64,000 bases of DNA from Ianthella basta. Its lineage: Eukaryota; Porifera; Demospongiae; Verongiida; Ianthellidae. The DNA lies in contig OZ025880.1 of NCBI GenBank assembly GCA_964019415.1, positions 3,712,813 through 3,776,812 of the forward strand, read 5' to 3'. Position numbers and translations under genes: made by a program. This document shows positions 44,370-56,485 of the stretch, piece after piece. The number at the start of each line of letters is the position of its first letter. Positions within the stretch are counted from its first letter, which is position 1. The notes below the pieces were generated by a model. The model worked only from the letters and a program-made list of their open reading frames with translations. It did no database searches and had not been told where the DNA came from.

Positions 44370-46080
44370 TGTGAGAGATGCTGCTAACTCTCACACAGCG
44401 GCTGTATTACAGTACAGAATATTGGTAGAGAGTTGAGAGTGTTACTGTATTCTTGGCCAATCTTTCCTTCAAGGTTGTATGAACTGATCTTGATACAGCC
44501 AAGTAATGCAGTTAGCTATGTGACCTGGACATGACTTTGTCAGCAGATCACATGAAGTAGAGATGCATAATTACATTATGAATTGCAAATAGCTGCAGAG
44601 GTCACAAAAACAGTGTTTGTAGGGCTCCCGCATAGTACCTTTATTTAATTATGCTGTACAGGTCAACTTTGGATTGATTAGGTTGCTTGTTATGGCCCAG
44701 TGGGCAACAGACTTTGTCTGCATTGATCATGTGCCAGTGAGTGCGCACTGAAGCAAAATGAAGAGAGATTTGTAATGCTAAACATATACCTGTACTGGTA
44801 CCAATTTCTTGAGCTGGGACACACCTGTTCATGATAAATCAAATGCAGGATGTTTCCATCCAGAGGTCATTGTCAACTGCGTACAATGTGATCCTGTACC
44901 CAGTTGGCAATGACCTCTGGGTTGAATGTCCTGCATTTCAAATGTTGTGTGGGTCATCCTCCATACCAATACTCCTTGTAAATTCATATACTGTGAATAT
45001 CTAAAAATGTTCATGAACCATGTATAGATCTAAGTACTTGCCACTCAACACTCCACACATGAATATATATACATGACACATCCACTATTACATTCCCACT
45101 ATGTAATATTATAATACTAATTCTATAATAAATATCCTTGTATCTCACCCCTCTGGCTGTTCACTAGATGCTTCGGGTACAGCAGGGATATGATGATCAC
45201 ACTGAACTCAAAACAGACAATGAGGTACTGCAAAATTGATGTTCTTAGGTTGTGACAAAACAAGGATCCATCTTTGTTTTCTGTACAGTGGCATCAGTAA
45301 AAGTTTCAAAATTTGAAAAATGATCTTTTCAGTGTAAAACAATACAGTTAGAATCTGAAAATTAAAGTGATTAATGAAATTCATGAGACACTGACAAAAT
45401 GATCACATGTATGACATATACATACTACTCTTGATGACATACATTCTATGTTGTCCTTGAGCCTAGGATTATCAGTAGGAGTGCTCACTCCATGTGGGAT
45501 CATGCTAGTGCCTTGAGAAGGGATGCTCACACCATATGATGTAGGACAGTGCCTTGAGAAGGAGAGCTGACACCTCGAGGAGGAGTGCTTGCACCTTGAG
45601 GGAGTGTGGGCACCTCTCAAGTTCTCTTCTTCAGACATCTTACTGTCACTGTTCCTTCACAATTAATGCTGCTTCATACGGGCACCAAACATAGCCTAGT
45701 TGAAAGCCCATTCAAAGATAGAACTATAGTAGCACATTATCCACCGCTCAATTAACACGTCAGATTGATATTGCATGAAGGCATTATTTTAGACACCAAT
45801 ATTGTGCTCAAAACCAACTTCCAGTACAAGATGTTTTCATACTCTAATCTCATCATCTGGCACATGTTACATACCATGTATATATAATGTTATAGTATAT
45901 TATGAGCAATAGAATGAATGCTGTATTCATGCTCCACCTTGCAACAAACTTGTACATTTGTCATGTGTCAAATACGACTGTACATTAAATATGAGGTGTG
46001 CGCATTCAGTATACATGGTAATAAATCTCCATGTATATAATCGTGAGTGTAGTTGTGAAGTGCATTTACTGTTGCAGAGC
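44370..46080. other. Spacer between GIY-YIG gene and minisatellite
   Basis: No firm gene. Holds a hairpin at 44841-44938 (listed separately). A minus-strand 85-codon frame at 45381-45638 begins MSEEENLRGAHTPSRCKHSS and consists of short imperfect Ser/Pro/Gly-rich repeats. It could be one exon of an unknown gene but has no partner exon that I can find. Confidence 0.4.
44841..44938. ncRNA. miRNA-precursor-like hairpin (candidate)
   Basis: A 98-nt fold: arms 44841-44879 and 44900-44938 (starting AAATGCAGGA, ending CTGCATTT) are about 39 nt each and pair with a central mismatched stretch, around a loop of 20 nt. The perfectly paired CAGAGGTCATTG segment is the longest duplex. Size and shape fit a pre-miRNA, but a minute foldback transposon would look the same. 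Expression unknown. Confidence 0.45.
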
Positions 46081-46097
46081 TGCTGCGAACATAGCTT

Positions 46098-49000
46098 AGA
46101 CTCTCCCCTCCCCTCACACACTAGCCGCTCCCCCTCCCCTCACACACTAGCCGCTCCCCCTCCCCCTCACACACTAGCCGCTCCCCCTCCCCTCACACAC
46201 TAGCCGCTCCCCCTCCCCTCACACACTAGCCGCTCCCCCTCCCCTCACACACTAGCCGCTCCCCCTCCCCTCACACATTAGCCGCTCCCCCTCCCCTCAC
46301 ACACTAGCCGCTCCCCCTCCCTCACACACTAGCCACTCCCCCTCCCCCTCACACACTAGCCGCTCCCCCTCCCCTCACACACTAGCCGCTCCCCCTCCCC
46401 TCACACACTAGCCGCTCCCCCTCTCCTCACACACTAGCCGCTCCCCCTCCCCCTCACACACTAGCCGCTCCCCCTCCCCCTCACACACTAGCCGCTCCCC
46501 CTCCCTCGCACACTAGCCGCTCCCCCTCCCCCTCACACACTAGCCGCTCCCCCTCCCTCACACACTAGCCGCTCCCCCTCCCCTCACACACTAGCCGCTC
46601 CCCCTCCCCTCACACACTAGCCGCTCCCCCTCCCCCTCACACACTAGCCGCTCCCCCTCCCCTCACACACTAGCCGCTCCCCCTCCCCCTCACACATTAG
46701 CCGCTCCCCCTCCCCTCACACACTAGCCGCTCCCCCTCCCCCTCACACACTAGTCGCTCCCCCTCCCCTCACACACTAGCAGCTCCCCTCCCCTCACACA
46801 CTAGCCGCTCCCCCTCCCCTCACACACTAGCCGCTCCCCCTCCCCCTCACACACTAGCCGCTCCCCCTCCCCTCACACACTAGCCGCTCCCCCTCCCCCT
46901 CACACACTAGCCGCTCCCCCTCCCCCTCACACACTAGCCGCTCCCCCTCCCCTCACACACTAGCCGCTCCCCCTCCCCCTCACACACTAGCAGCTCCCCC
47001 TCCCCTCACACACTAGCCGCTCCCCCTCCCCCTCACACACTAGCCGCTCCCCCTCCCCCTCACACACTAGCCGCTCCCCCTCCCCTCACACACTAGCCGC
47101 TCCCCCTCCCCCTCACACACTAGCCGCTCCCCCTCTCCTCACACACTAGCCGCTCCCCCTCTCCTCACACACTAGCCGCTCCCCCTCCCCCTCACACACT
47201 AGCCGCTCCCCCTCTTTTCACACACTAGCCGCTCCCCCTCCCCCTCACACACTAGCCGCTCCCCCTCCCCCTCACACACTAGCCGCTCCCCCTCCCCTCA
47301 CACACTAGCCGCTCCCCCTCCCCCTCACACACTAGCCGCTCCCCCTCCCCCTCACACACTAGCCGCTCCCCCTCTTTTCACACACTAGCCGCTCCCCCTC
47401 CCCCTCACACACTAGCCGCTCCCCCTCCCCCTCACACACTAGCCGCTCCCCCTCCCCTCACACACTAGCCGCTCCCCCTCCCCCTCACACACTAGCCGCT
47501 CCCCCTCCCCCTCACACACTAGCCGCTCCCCCTCCCCTCACACACTAGCCGCTCCCCCTCCCCCTCACACACTAGCCGCTCCCCCTCCCCCTCACACACT
47601 AGCCGCTCCCCCTCCCCTCACACACTAGCCGCTCCCCCTCCCCCTCACACACTAGCCGCTCCCCCTCCCCCTCACACACTAGCCGCTCCCCCTCCCCTCA
47701 CACACTAGCCGCTCCCCCTCCCCCTCACACACTAGCCGCTCCCCCTCCCCCTCACACACTAGCCGCTCCCCCTCCCCTCACACACTAGCCGCTCCCCCTC
47801 CCCCTCACACACTAGCCGCTCCCCCTCCCCCTCACACACTAGCCGCTCCCCCTCCCCTCACACACTAGCCGCTCCCCCTCACACACTAGCCGCTCCCCCT
47901 CCCCCTCACACACTAGCCGCTCCCCCTCCCCCTCACACACTAGCCGCTCCCCCTCCCCTCACACACTAGCCGCTCCCCCTCCCCCTCACACACTAGCCGC
48001 TCCCCCTCCCCTCACACACTAGCCGCTCCCCCTCCCCTCACACACTAGCCGCTCCCCCTCCCCATCACACACTAGCCGCTCCCCCTCCCCCTCACACACT
48101 AGCCGCTCCCCCTCCCCTCACACACTAGCCGCTCCCCCTCCCCCTCACACACTAGCCGCTCCCCCTCCCCTCACACACTAGCCGCTCCCCCTCCCCCTCA
48201 CACACTAGCCGCTCCCCCTCCCCCTCACACACTAGCCGCTTCCCCTCCCCTCACACACTAGCCGCTTCCCCTCCCCCTCACACACTAGCCGCTCCCCCTC
48301 CCCCTCACACTAGCCGCTCCCCCTCCCCCTCACACACTAGCCGCTCCCCCTCCCCTCACACACTAGCCGCTCCCCCTCCCCCTCACACACTAGCCGCTCC
48401 CCCTCCCCCTCACACACTAGCCGCTCCCCCTCCCCCTCACACACTAGCCGCTCCCCCTCCCCTCACACACTAGCCGCTCCCCCTCCCCCTCACACACTAG
48501 CCGCTCCCCCTCCCCTCACACACTAGCCGCTCCCCCTCCCCCTCACACATTAGCTGCTCCCCCTCCCCTCACACACTAGCCGCTCCCCCTCCCCCTCACA
48601 CACTAGCCGCTCCCCCTCCCCCTCACACATTAGCTGCTCCCCCTCCCCTCACACACTAGCCGCTCCCCCTCCCCCTCACACACTAGCCGCTCCCCCTCCC
48701 CCTCACACATTAGCTGCTCCCCCTCCTTTCACACACTAGCTGCTCCCCCTCACCCTCACACACTGGCTGCTCCCCCTCACCCTCACACACTAGCTGCTCC
48801 CCCTCCCCCTCACACACTAGCTGCTCCCCCTCACCCTCACACACTGGCTGCTCCCCTCCCCCTCACACACTAGCTGCTCCCCTCTCCCTCACACACTAGC
48901 TGCTCACCCTCACCCTCACACACTAGCTGCTCCCCTCCCCCTCACACACTAGCTGCTCCCCTCTCCCTCACACACTAGCTGCTCCCCCTCACCCTCACAC

Positions 49001-50053
49001 ACTGGCTGCTCCCCTCCCCCTCACACACTAGCTGCTCCCCTCCCCCTCACACACTAGCTGCTCCCCCTCACCCTCACATACTGGCTGCTCCCCCTCACCC
49101 TCACACATTAGCTGCTCCCCTCTCCCTCACACACTAGCTGCTTCCCCTCCCCTTCACACACTAGCTGCTCCCCCTCCCCCTCACACACTAGCTGCTCCCC
49201 TCTCCCTCACACACTAGCTGCTTCCCCTCCCCTTCACACACTAGCTGCTCCCCCTCCCCCTCACACACTAGCTGCTCCCCTCTCCCTCACACACTAGCTG
49301 CTCCCCCTCACCCTCACACACTGGCTGCTCCCCCTCCCCCTCACACACTAGCTGCTCCCCTCTCCCTCACACACTAGCTGCTCACCCTCACCCTCACACA
49401 CTGGCTGCTCCCCCTCCCCCTCACACACTAGCTGCTCCCCTCTCCCTCACACACTAGCTGCTCCCCCTCACCCTCACACACTAGCTGCTCCCCTCTCCCT
49501 CACACACTAGCTGCTCCCCCTCACCCTCACACACTGGCTGCTCCCCCTCCCTCTCACACACTAGCTGCTCCCCCTCTCCCTCACACACTAGCTGCTCCCC
49601 TCTCCCTCACACACTAGCTGCTCCCCTCTCCCTCACACACTAGCTGCTCCCCTCTCCCTCACACACTAGCTGCTACCCCTCCCCCTCACACACTAGCTGC
49701 TCCCCCTCCCCCTCACACACTAGCTGCTCCCCCTCCCCCTCACACACTAGCTGCTCCCCCTCCCCCTCACACACTAGCTGCTCCCCTCTCCCTCACACAC
49801 TAGCTGCTCACCCTCACCCTCACACACTGGCTGCTCCCCCTCCCCCTCACACACTAGCTGCTCCCCCTCCCCCTCACACACTAGCTGCTCCCCCTCCCCC
49901 TCACACACTAGCTGCTCCCCCTCCCCCTCACACACTAGCTGCTCCCCCTCCCTCTCACACACTAGCTGCTCACCCTCACCCTCACACACTAGCTGCTCCC
50001 CCTCCCCCTCACACACTAGCTGCTCCCCCTCCCCCTCACACACTAGCTGCTCC
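46098..50053. repeat. 4-kb minisatellite of 26/27-bp units
   Basis: About 148 tandem copies of CACACACTAGCCGCTCCCCC followed by TCCCCT or TCCCCCT. Units are 26 or 27 bp depending on one C. Between about 47.2 and 47.87 kb they form a regular 80-bp higher-order unit (27+27+26), seen as exact recurrence every 240 bp. From about 48.54 kb the AGCCGCT core changes to AGCTGCT, with further variants (CTGGCTGCT, CCCTCACCCT). One strand is almost pure C/T within each spacer. It ends about 260 bp from the OSGEPL1 stop codon. The minus-strand EGEGEQLVC open frame in the last part (49774-50238) is a by-product of the 27-bp unit length. Confidence 0.98.
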
Positions 50054-50309
50054 CTTCTTGGCACCATACATGCTGGGTGCCCTGGTGCTTCTCTGCCCAC
50101 ACCACCCACACAGCCATCTGGCCCTTTGTAATGGTCTGCACAAGACTGTCCTGATATCAGTGGTGCACAGTAAGGGATGCTGGGAAATACGCATTGTATA
50201 TAAGGAATGTGTATACTACAGGTGCCAATAAGCAGCACAAATCATGCCAATAACAAATTACTACATTATGTGCGCAGGTATAAGTGATGTGTGTATGGTA
50301 TGGTGTGTG

Positions 50310-52908
50310 TCAAATGCGTGGGGTGGGTACACGAATGTCTGCAGCAATCACCTCTTGTGACATATCTGCTCCTAGTGGCCACCTGAGTGAGAAACGGGTG
50401 AGGATCATGACAAGTAAATGATGATTGAGAAGTATTTCAAGCATGGTCTGCTCGTAACATTACTTTGGTATAAAGTCCAGCGTGCTGTAATCCTCAGTGA
50501 CATCTCCCTTTCCTTGCTGTAGGTGTTCAACAGCGGCCCTAAATGAAAGGGGTGAGGAGGCAGGTGGTCTAGCAAGCTAGGCTAGGTGGCAGTAGGACAC
50601 ATGGGAGGTCTAGCAAGCTAGGCCAGGTGGCAGGTGAACACATGTGGCGCTATAACGTGGTAGCACACATCAGTTCACATGCCAGTTAGCTGTGTCCAGG
50701 TAATGTTGCTTACCATGTCAGTGTCAAGATCTAGTATGGTTTGCTAATGGCACTCACCATGCTATCATGACTCCATTGTCAGTGCACAGGTGAAGTGGGG
50801 GGCACTCCAAAGTGACACCAAATGCCATGGCAACCGTGCTAAGATGCCGACGGAGGTAAACATTGCAGGCCACTCCCCCAGACATCACCTGCAGTAATAG
50901 TATGGCAGTGGGAGGCTGAAAGTGTTGCCATGACGGTTAGAGACTGTCTGCTAGCCCATTCTCTCACCAAATGTGTGACATGGGGGAAATGGTCCTTACA
51001 ATAGACAAGCGCTCTCTGCACCCTCATTGCCAAATGCACTGTCACTGCTCGCTGAAATGAGGCACAGATGTCAGCTACAAACTGACTAGTGACCTCGTCT
51101 GCAGATACAGGAATAGCAGCACTTCTAACAGTGATGTCACAGAGGTTCATTGCTACAGTGTACATATGTAAGTAGAAGAGGGCTAGATGATTCTAGAGCA
51201 GTGGGGTAGCAGAACAGTGTACAACCATGAAGTCTTTGTCGTTACAACAACAAGGACTGGTTGTAGTTGAAGCATCATGCAATTTAGCATCATTCATCAT
51301 TATTGCATTGCAGCTACTGGCACCTTACAGCTCCATAGTCGTATGCTATTAACCACTAGTACGTACGTAAGTATCAATTAAAGAAGCATCACGACAGGCT
51401 GCAATGTCTTGTGCAATGTGTGCTGCTCTCCAGAGGTCTGCTTGCCAACAGCTAGTTTAACAAAGTAAGATGCTGTGTAATGTCACCTTGTACACCTGTA
51501 GGAACATACCTTGGGCCAAATGATGGTCAATGATTCTGTTCACAGCAGTCTTCAAACCAGCAAATGAGAAGTTACAGCAACGCCTGGAGGGGCCCATGTA
51601 ATTTGAGTGCCTTGTGCCAATGTGACTGACTATTCCGTAATGCATCACACACTCTGCATTACCTGTGTAACATAACAGTTGGTAGGAGGAATTTGTGGGG
51701 ATCCCCCTTATCAGCCATACGTTCTACTGCAGCTCCTCCTGGTAGGTTGGCCGTCTCAGGAAGCTTGTGCAGTCCAAGTTTACGAGAGACTTTGTCAAAA
51801 GCTTCTCCAGGTGAGTCATCCTTTGAATTGCCAAGGCGGCTAAACTCCCCTGGCTTGTGGACCACACCCAATATACAGTGACCTCCGGATACAAGTAGCA
51901 CCAAATATGGAAAAGGGATCCTAGCAACCAACAAATTGTAGAAGCGTGTCTTACTGGTTAGGCCACATCATTTCAACATCCAGACGTGTGGTGCTCACTC
52001 TTTTTCTAGTCGTGGCATCAGCGCATGTGCCTCCATGTGATGGATAGGGACAAGGGGCTTCCTGCACTCAAGAAGGCAAGAGCACAGTTTGCTGCTCCTC
52101 CTAGGCTCCTACACCCTGTCATTTAGACCCACACCCGCACACAAACCACACTCACCTTGTCTCCACAGCCAGCTTCTTGGCAAAGTCCAGCCCTGCCCTT
52201 AAGCATGGTGCCAACCCTGGTCCTTTAGTGACAGCAATGTATGTCACTTCCTGCAAAAAGGAAGAGTGGATGGGGCAGGGGATTAGAGGGTGACGGCAAC
52301 GTACTGTACACCAGGTAGTGATTAGCATCACCCTGCTACAACCATGGGTATGTAGCTACCCACCTCCACTGTCAGCCGACTCTGCCTCAGTGCATCCCTC
52401 ATAACCTCTTCCAGGTGTTCCTTGTGGAGGTCGCCTGCTACTGTAGGGACCACCCCACCAGTCCTGACATCATGTGCATGCAGCAGATGGACATGCATAC
52501 ATACAGGAGGGAGGGAGGGAGCAAACAGCACACTATGCTTGGCGTAAAAGGACAGTGCACTCTGTCTAGCTATAGATCTCTCAACACTAGGTAGCTATTT
52601 GGTGCAGTGTGGTCTCAGGTGGCACAGTGTAGTCTCTAGTAGTGGTGATACTGAAAGAGGTGCGCTCACTTCAGGTGAATGCTTAGCTGACTGTGTAGGG
52701 CATTCCCCAACACTACTCCATTTGAAGCGACCACGCCTACTCCTGTATCGTCACAACTGCTCTCTATCCCAAGAACAGTGAGTGGCCTTTCAGACGACAG
52801 TCTGCTGAGACGTAATCGAAGTCCTAAGGGTCTCCGTTTACGTCCGGGGGCGAGGACAGTTGCGGAGCCGCAGCGCCTGAACAATGTGTTCATTGCAGAG
52901 TAGAGCAT
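50310..52908 (-). CDS. OSGEPL1: Mitochondrial tRNA t6A synthase (OSGEPL1/Qri7, TsaD family)
   Basis: Ten minus-strand exons join in frame to 412 aa, close to the vertebrate length: 52670-52908, 52364-52463, 52156-52250, 51999-52061, 51663-51920, 51510-51583, 50968-51098, 50758-50888, 50464-50538, 50310-50382. A basic N-terminus rich in Arg (FRRCGSATVLAPGRKRRPLG) suits mitochondrial import. Then come TVLGIESSCDDTGVGVV, TKGPGLAPCLRAGLDFAKKL, the metal-binding HHMEAHAL (HxxxH), LLVSGGHCIL, GEAFDKVSRKLGL, FSFAGLKTAV, VMSGGVACN and CTDNGVMIAW. These are the ASKHA-fold landmarks of TsaD/Kae1/Qri7, which transfer threonylcarbamoyl to A37 of ANN-decoding tRNAs. The C-terminus WPLGADMSQEVIAADIRVP also matches the family. 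The first ATG is 52908, with an in-frame alternative at 52893. Divergent from the gene at 52926. Confidence 0.95.
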
Positions 52909-52940
52909 GTGCAAGTCACGTGACCATGAAAGTCATAATC
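52893..52940. promoter_or_regulatory. Head-to-head start region shared by OSGEPL1 and nucleotidyltransferase
   Basis: The two ATGs face apart at 52908 (minus) and 52926 (plus), leaving 17 bp between them. Both promoters and 5' leaders must therefore overlap each other or the opposite coding sequence. A CACGTGAC E-box-like string at 52917-52924 lies in the gap. Alternatively OSGEPL1 starts at 52893. Confidence 0.6.
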
Positions 52941-53388
52941 CTTGGGGCTGGATATGGGACCCGTTTGGCCAAGGATTTAGCAACCAAGGGAGGTGAGGTG
53001 CACTCACATTTGGCGGGGCTGCCTAAGCCGCTTCTTCCTATTGGAGGGAAACCACTCATCAGCCATTGGATGAAGTTCCTTTTGGAGGCTGGTGTCTCAG
53101 GAGAAGATGTCTTTGTTGTGGTATGTTAGAGATTAGTCTGCCAACACCTGCAGTAATTGCTTGTGACACACATAACACCGGTTCACTTTTGCCTGCCGAC
53201 TAGACCAATGCTGTCTACCATGGTCTGTTCTTAAGTTGGGCTGAGGACTTCCCAGGAGTTCATGTTCTCAGTGATGGCACCTGCTCTAATGAAGCACGTG
53301 TTGGAGCTGTGGCCGACCTTGCTCTGACAGTAACTCACTTTGGTATCAATGACACTGTGACTATTATAGGCGGGTGGGTGTATGTGTC

Positions 53389-53478
<90 letters not shown>

Positions 53479-54399
53479 TGCGTCGTGCGTGGTGTGCAAT
53501 ATGTGAATGTCTGTTTGAAAGTGTATGCGTGTCATAGTGGGTTTGTAGCACACCACTTCATCATCCCACCTTGGCTGCAATGTAGAGATACCCTCTTTAA
53601 GGATGACTTTTCGCTTGAAGATATTTGGGGGGAGTTCTCCACAATTGACCAGTCGCTGCCTACAGGACTTATTGTGTGTGTACCCTGTACAGATGAAGGT
53701 TGGTGCTGGGTAGTAAGAGCCCTCCTTCTTGTGACAGAGTGTGTGTGATGTTGGCAAATACTTGTACTTCTCTAGACACACAAAAGTATGGTATTGTGGA
53801 AACCGATGATCGTGGGGTGGTTGTTCAGTTTCTGGAGAAACCACCTCCTGCAGCAACCAAGTCTAGAAAGGCGGTGAGTTCTTCCTAGCCAGTCCACTTT
53901 ACTGCAGTGACCACTACTTCCCCATGATGCTTCTCCTGTTCCCTTGCTCCTTCCTCTGCTCTTCTCTCATTCAGAGCACATGTTTCTACATCCTCTCATC
54001 TCCTGCTCTTTCTTTGGTAGACATGTTCCTACAAGAGAAGCAGGTAAGTGGAGTGTGTCTGTGGAGTTGAAGGAAGTAAATGCGATTCACTGTAGGTGGT
54101 GGTCTGTTGTACTTTCTGCAGGGTGCTTCATTGAAGGAGAGGGATGCACCAGGGAACTTGTTCAAATACCTCAGTCATAGGTGCTGTGTAACACACCATC
54201 TATCTTGCATGGTGTGCCACTCCTACCTCTGCCTTCACTCATTGTGATATCACTACCTATGTACCTACATTCATAGTTCACCTTCCATTTCCATTTCCAT
54301 TCTAGAATCTCAATTCACACTTGGAATGTGTCAGGGCGCTATGATGTTGGCAGTCTACAGACCTACCTTGAGTGCTGCCAAGAATGGAGCGGGCGCTAA
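52926..54399 (+). CDS. Sugar-phosphate nucleotidyltransferase-like protein
   Basis: Seven exons join in frame to 265 aa: 52926-53120, 53204-53373, 53586-53698, 53776-53873, 53975-54043, 54122-54180, 54306-54399. The N-terminus carries the nucleotidyltransferase signature, ILGAGYGTRL then LPKPLLPIGGKPLI, which binds NTP and metal in GT-A type pyrophosphorylases (RfbA/GlmU/GDP-mannose pyrophosphorylase group). Further blocks: TNAVYHGLFLSWAEDF, GINDTVTIIGGDTLF (the metal-binding 'GD' position) and YGIVETDDRGVVVQFLEKP, all typical of this fold. There is no left-handed beta-helix C-terminal domain. It would make an NDP-sugar from a sugar-1-phosphate; the sugar is not predictable. The last two exons are copied at 60.98-61.26 kb in the downstream duplication. 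Confidence 0.88.
53393..53470. repeat. (GT)n microsatellite
   Basis: About 70 bp of GT repeat running into GTGC variants, inside intron 2 of the nucleotidyltransferase gene, about 20 bp beyond the donor. Confidence 0.97.
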
Positions 54400-55468
54400 G
54401 CAAGTGGCAGTGGTGTGAACAGGTCTGTCCCAGTGACATCATGTGACATCACATCTAATGACAGTGCAGTGTAGTGAAGTAAACAGACACTGTACAATAC
54501 ATAATAATTAAGTTTATATCACACCACTATTATGCACAATCAACAAGGGATTACTGTAAATGCACTTTGTACAGCAAGTCTATTATGTAACATTTTTGAG
54601 TATAGTGTCACTGGTTGGAAGTGCATGATGTCAAGTCCATGCTGTCCTGTGCTGGTTGGTTGCCATGGTGCCTAGATCCTTGCTATTCTTGGGTGAAGAC
54701 CCCCCAGCCCTCCTCAGTTTCCTCAATCTTTGCAAGTTGAAGTCAAACCCCCATATGTCAAGATGCTCTCTGGCAGATTAAAGCTCTCAAAGTGTGGCTG
54801 CTTACTAATGTGTCTTTGTGAAGGCCAAAAGGTTTGACTGTGGCAACACCAAATCACTTGGCTCAATCTCCGTTGCCATAGGAACGATCATACCTGCCAC
54901 TGCCCCTTATAACTGCTGCATAGCATCACTTTCTGCAAGTGTCTCAGCATTCCTTGAGCCACCTCAGTTGGTCAACGGTCCTTGCACTCTCTCTCTCTCC
55001 CTCAACACCCTCTTCACAATCTGTCAGTGGCACTCTATCAGGTGCATCGCTTGCATTCTGTCTGGGCTGCTTCTTGCATGACAAAGACACATATCTTGAT
55101 GGTGACCACCACCCGCGTGTAGGATAGTGGAGGGGATTGACTTACTACCTGTGAAAGCTCCCACACTAGTACATACTACTGCTTGTGTACAGTAGCTGAT
55201 GTTCAATTCTTGGGCAGCCCGAGACATTAGTCACTCTGGTTCTACAGCCTCCACTGCCATTGGAAATGCCATCATTGGTGTTCTTCCCAGGAAACAGTTT
55301 AAGAAGGGTGCACTGGGCCATGGGTCATGTGAGGAGTGGCTAGTGGATGGTTAGGTGTAGAGAGGTTGTAATGTTTATGTGCAAAATGTAGTACATAGCT
55401 GAGTACAGGGAGAGCCTCATATCACACAGATCTTTACGACAGACTGCACTGCATGAATCATATCATAA

Positions 55469-56102
55469 CTAGTGTACAAAAGTTCCTTTAGAATTAAAAG
55501 GGATTTAGGAATGGCCAGTAGAAAAAGCATAGAAACAAGCAACAGTACCTCAACACCATGATGAACAACATTTCCATGAAGTTCACTCTGCATTCCTACT
55601 TTCCTTGCAGCTACATGGGACTAATTAGCTAGCCATTTGGGTCCATGCCACAAGGAAAATTGTGGCATGGACCCAAATGGCTAGCTAATTAGTCCCATGT
55701 AGCTGCAAGGAAAGTAGGAATGCAGAGTGAACTTCATGGAAATGTTGTTCATCATGGTGTTGAGGTACTGTTGCTTGTTTCTATGCTTTTTCTACTGGCC
55801 ATTCCTAAATCCCTTTTAATGAAGAAATGAAATCAACCTGTCCAATAAGTAATGATACATTCATGGAATAAATAATCGATCCAATGATCATAAATAGAAT
55901 GATGGCAGAAAATTTAAATTAATGAATGATTAATGAGAAAATTTTAATAAATAAATTAACAATATAATTTAAAATAAATTAGAACATGCAACTCATCAAA
56001 TCTCATCTAATCCTAAGAATCATGCAACTAGCTCGTATTGAGCAGCAGATCGAGTCCCTCTCTGCAGTCCCTTTTAATTCTAAAGGAATTTTTGTACACT
56101 AG
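55469..56102. mobile_element. Foldback element with long inverted repeats and a nested insertion
   Basis: The left arm 55469-55653 (starting CTAGTGTACAAAA) is the reverse complement of 55660-55820 plus 56068-56102 (ending TTTTGTACACTAG), with only a 6-bp centre. The right arm is split by 247 bp of AT-rich DNA (55821-56067) flanked by an 11-bp direct repeat TCCCTTTTAAT, the mark of a later insertion. The host element is absent at this place in the second copy of the duplication. No transposase is encoded, so it is non-autonomous. Confidence 0.9.
55821..56067. mobile_element. Nested 247-bp insertion with 11-bp target duplication
   Basis: Flanked by TCCCTTTTAAT at 55810-55820 and 56068-56078. 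The insert is AT-rich towards its left end and more mixed at its right end (reverse complement begins CTGCAGAGAGGGACTCGATC). Length and long target duplication are compatible with a SINE inserted on the minus strand, but no clear tRNA-type A and B boxes are seen. Confidence 0.7.
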
Positions 56103-56403
56103 TGCAAGAAGGATCTTCACTGCCTATGGAGCTAGAATGCACTGTTGACTGTGTTCTGATCAGCAGTGAAGTTTGACGGAGAGTCTGCCAGGAGCCAACT
56201 CATACCCCGAGCAAGATCACAGGTCATGGAGATCGAATATCAGAATGCATGGGTATGTGTGCTTCAGGTTTTGTGTTCACGTGTATGTACGTATGCAGGT
56301 GTATGCATGCCACCTTCTGTCTTGCTCAGTGCCTGGAAATTACTGTACCAACCTAGGCCTAGCACGAGAGGCACCCAGTAGGGCAGGCATGTCGACAGTG
56401 CAA

Positions 56404-56485
56404 AACCCCGCCCCAAACCACCCGTAAGCATGTATATATGGCAGAAATACGTGTTTCCACTGCAGTGTGGTCGAGCATGTGCTGG
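56404..56485 (+). promoter_or_regulatory. Compact promoter of the multicopper oxidase
   Basis: AACCCCGCCCCAAACC at about 56404-56419 (GC-box-like) is followed by TATATATG at 56433-56440. The same two elements precede copy 2 at 63748-63763 and 63777-63784, with slightly different spacing. A TATA box here predicts transcription from about 56465 and a short leader, so the in-frame ATG inside the TATA motif (56438) cannot be the start. Confidence 0.55.

Noticed and set aside
49774-50238. 154-codon minus-strand frame of EGEGEQLVC repeats
   Set aside because: It lies in the minisatellite and stays open only because units there are 27 bp. No start context, domain or splice support.
54818-55081. 87-codon frame repeated at 61677-61940
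   Set aside because: Conserved between the two copies only because the whole segment duplicated recently. Differences are not biased to third positions and the minus strand is equally similar.
56166-56252. Possible exon MKFDGESARSQLIPRARSQV, repeated at 63511
   Set aside because: It is upstream of a TATA/GC-box promoter for the intronless oxidase and is shared between copies through the duplication. No partner exon was seen.
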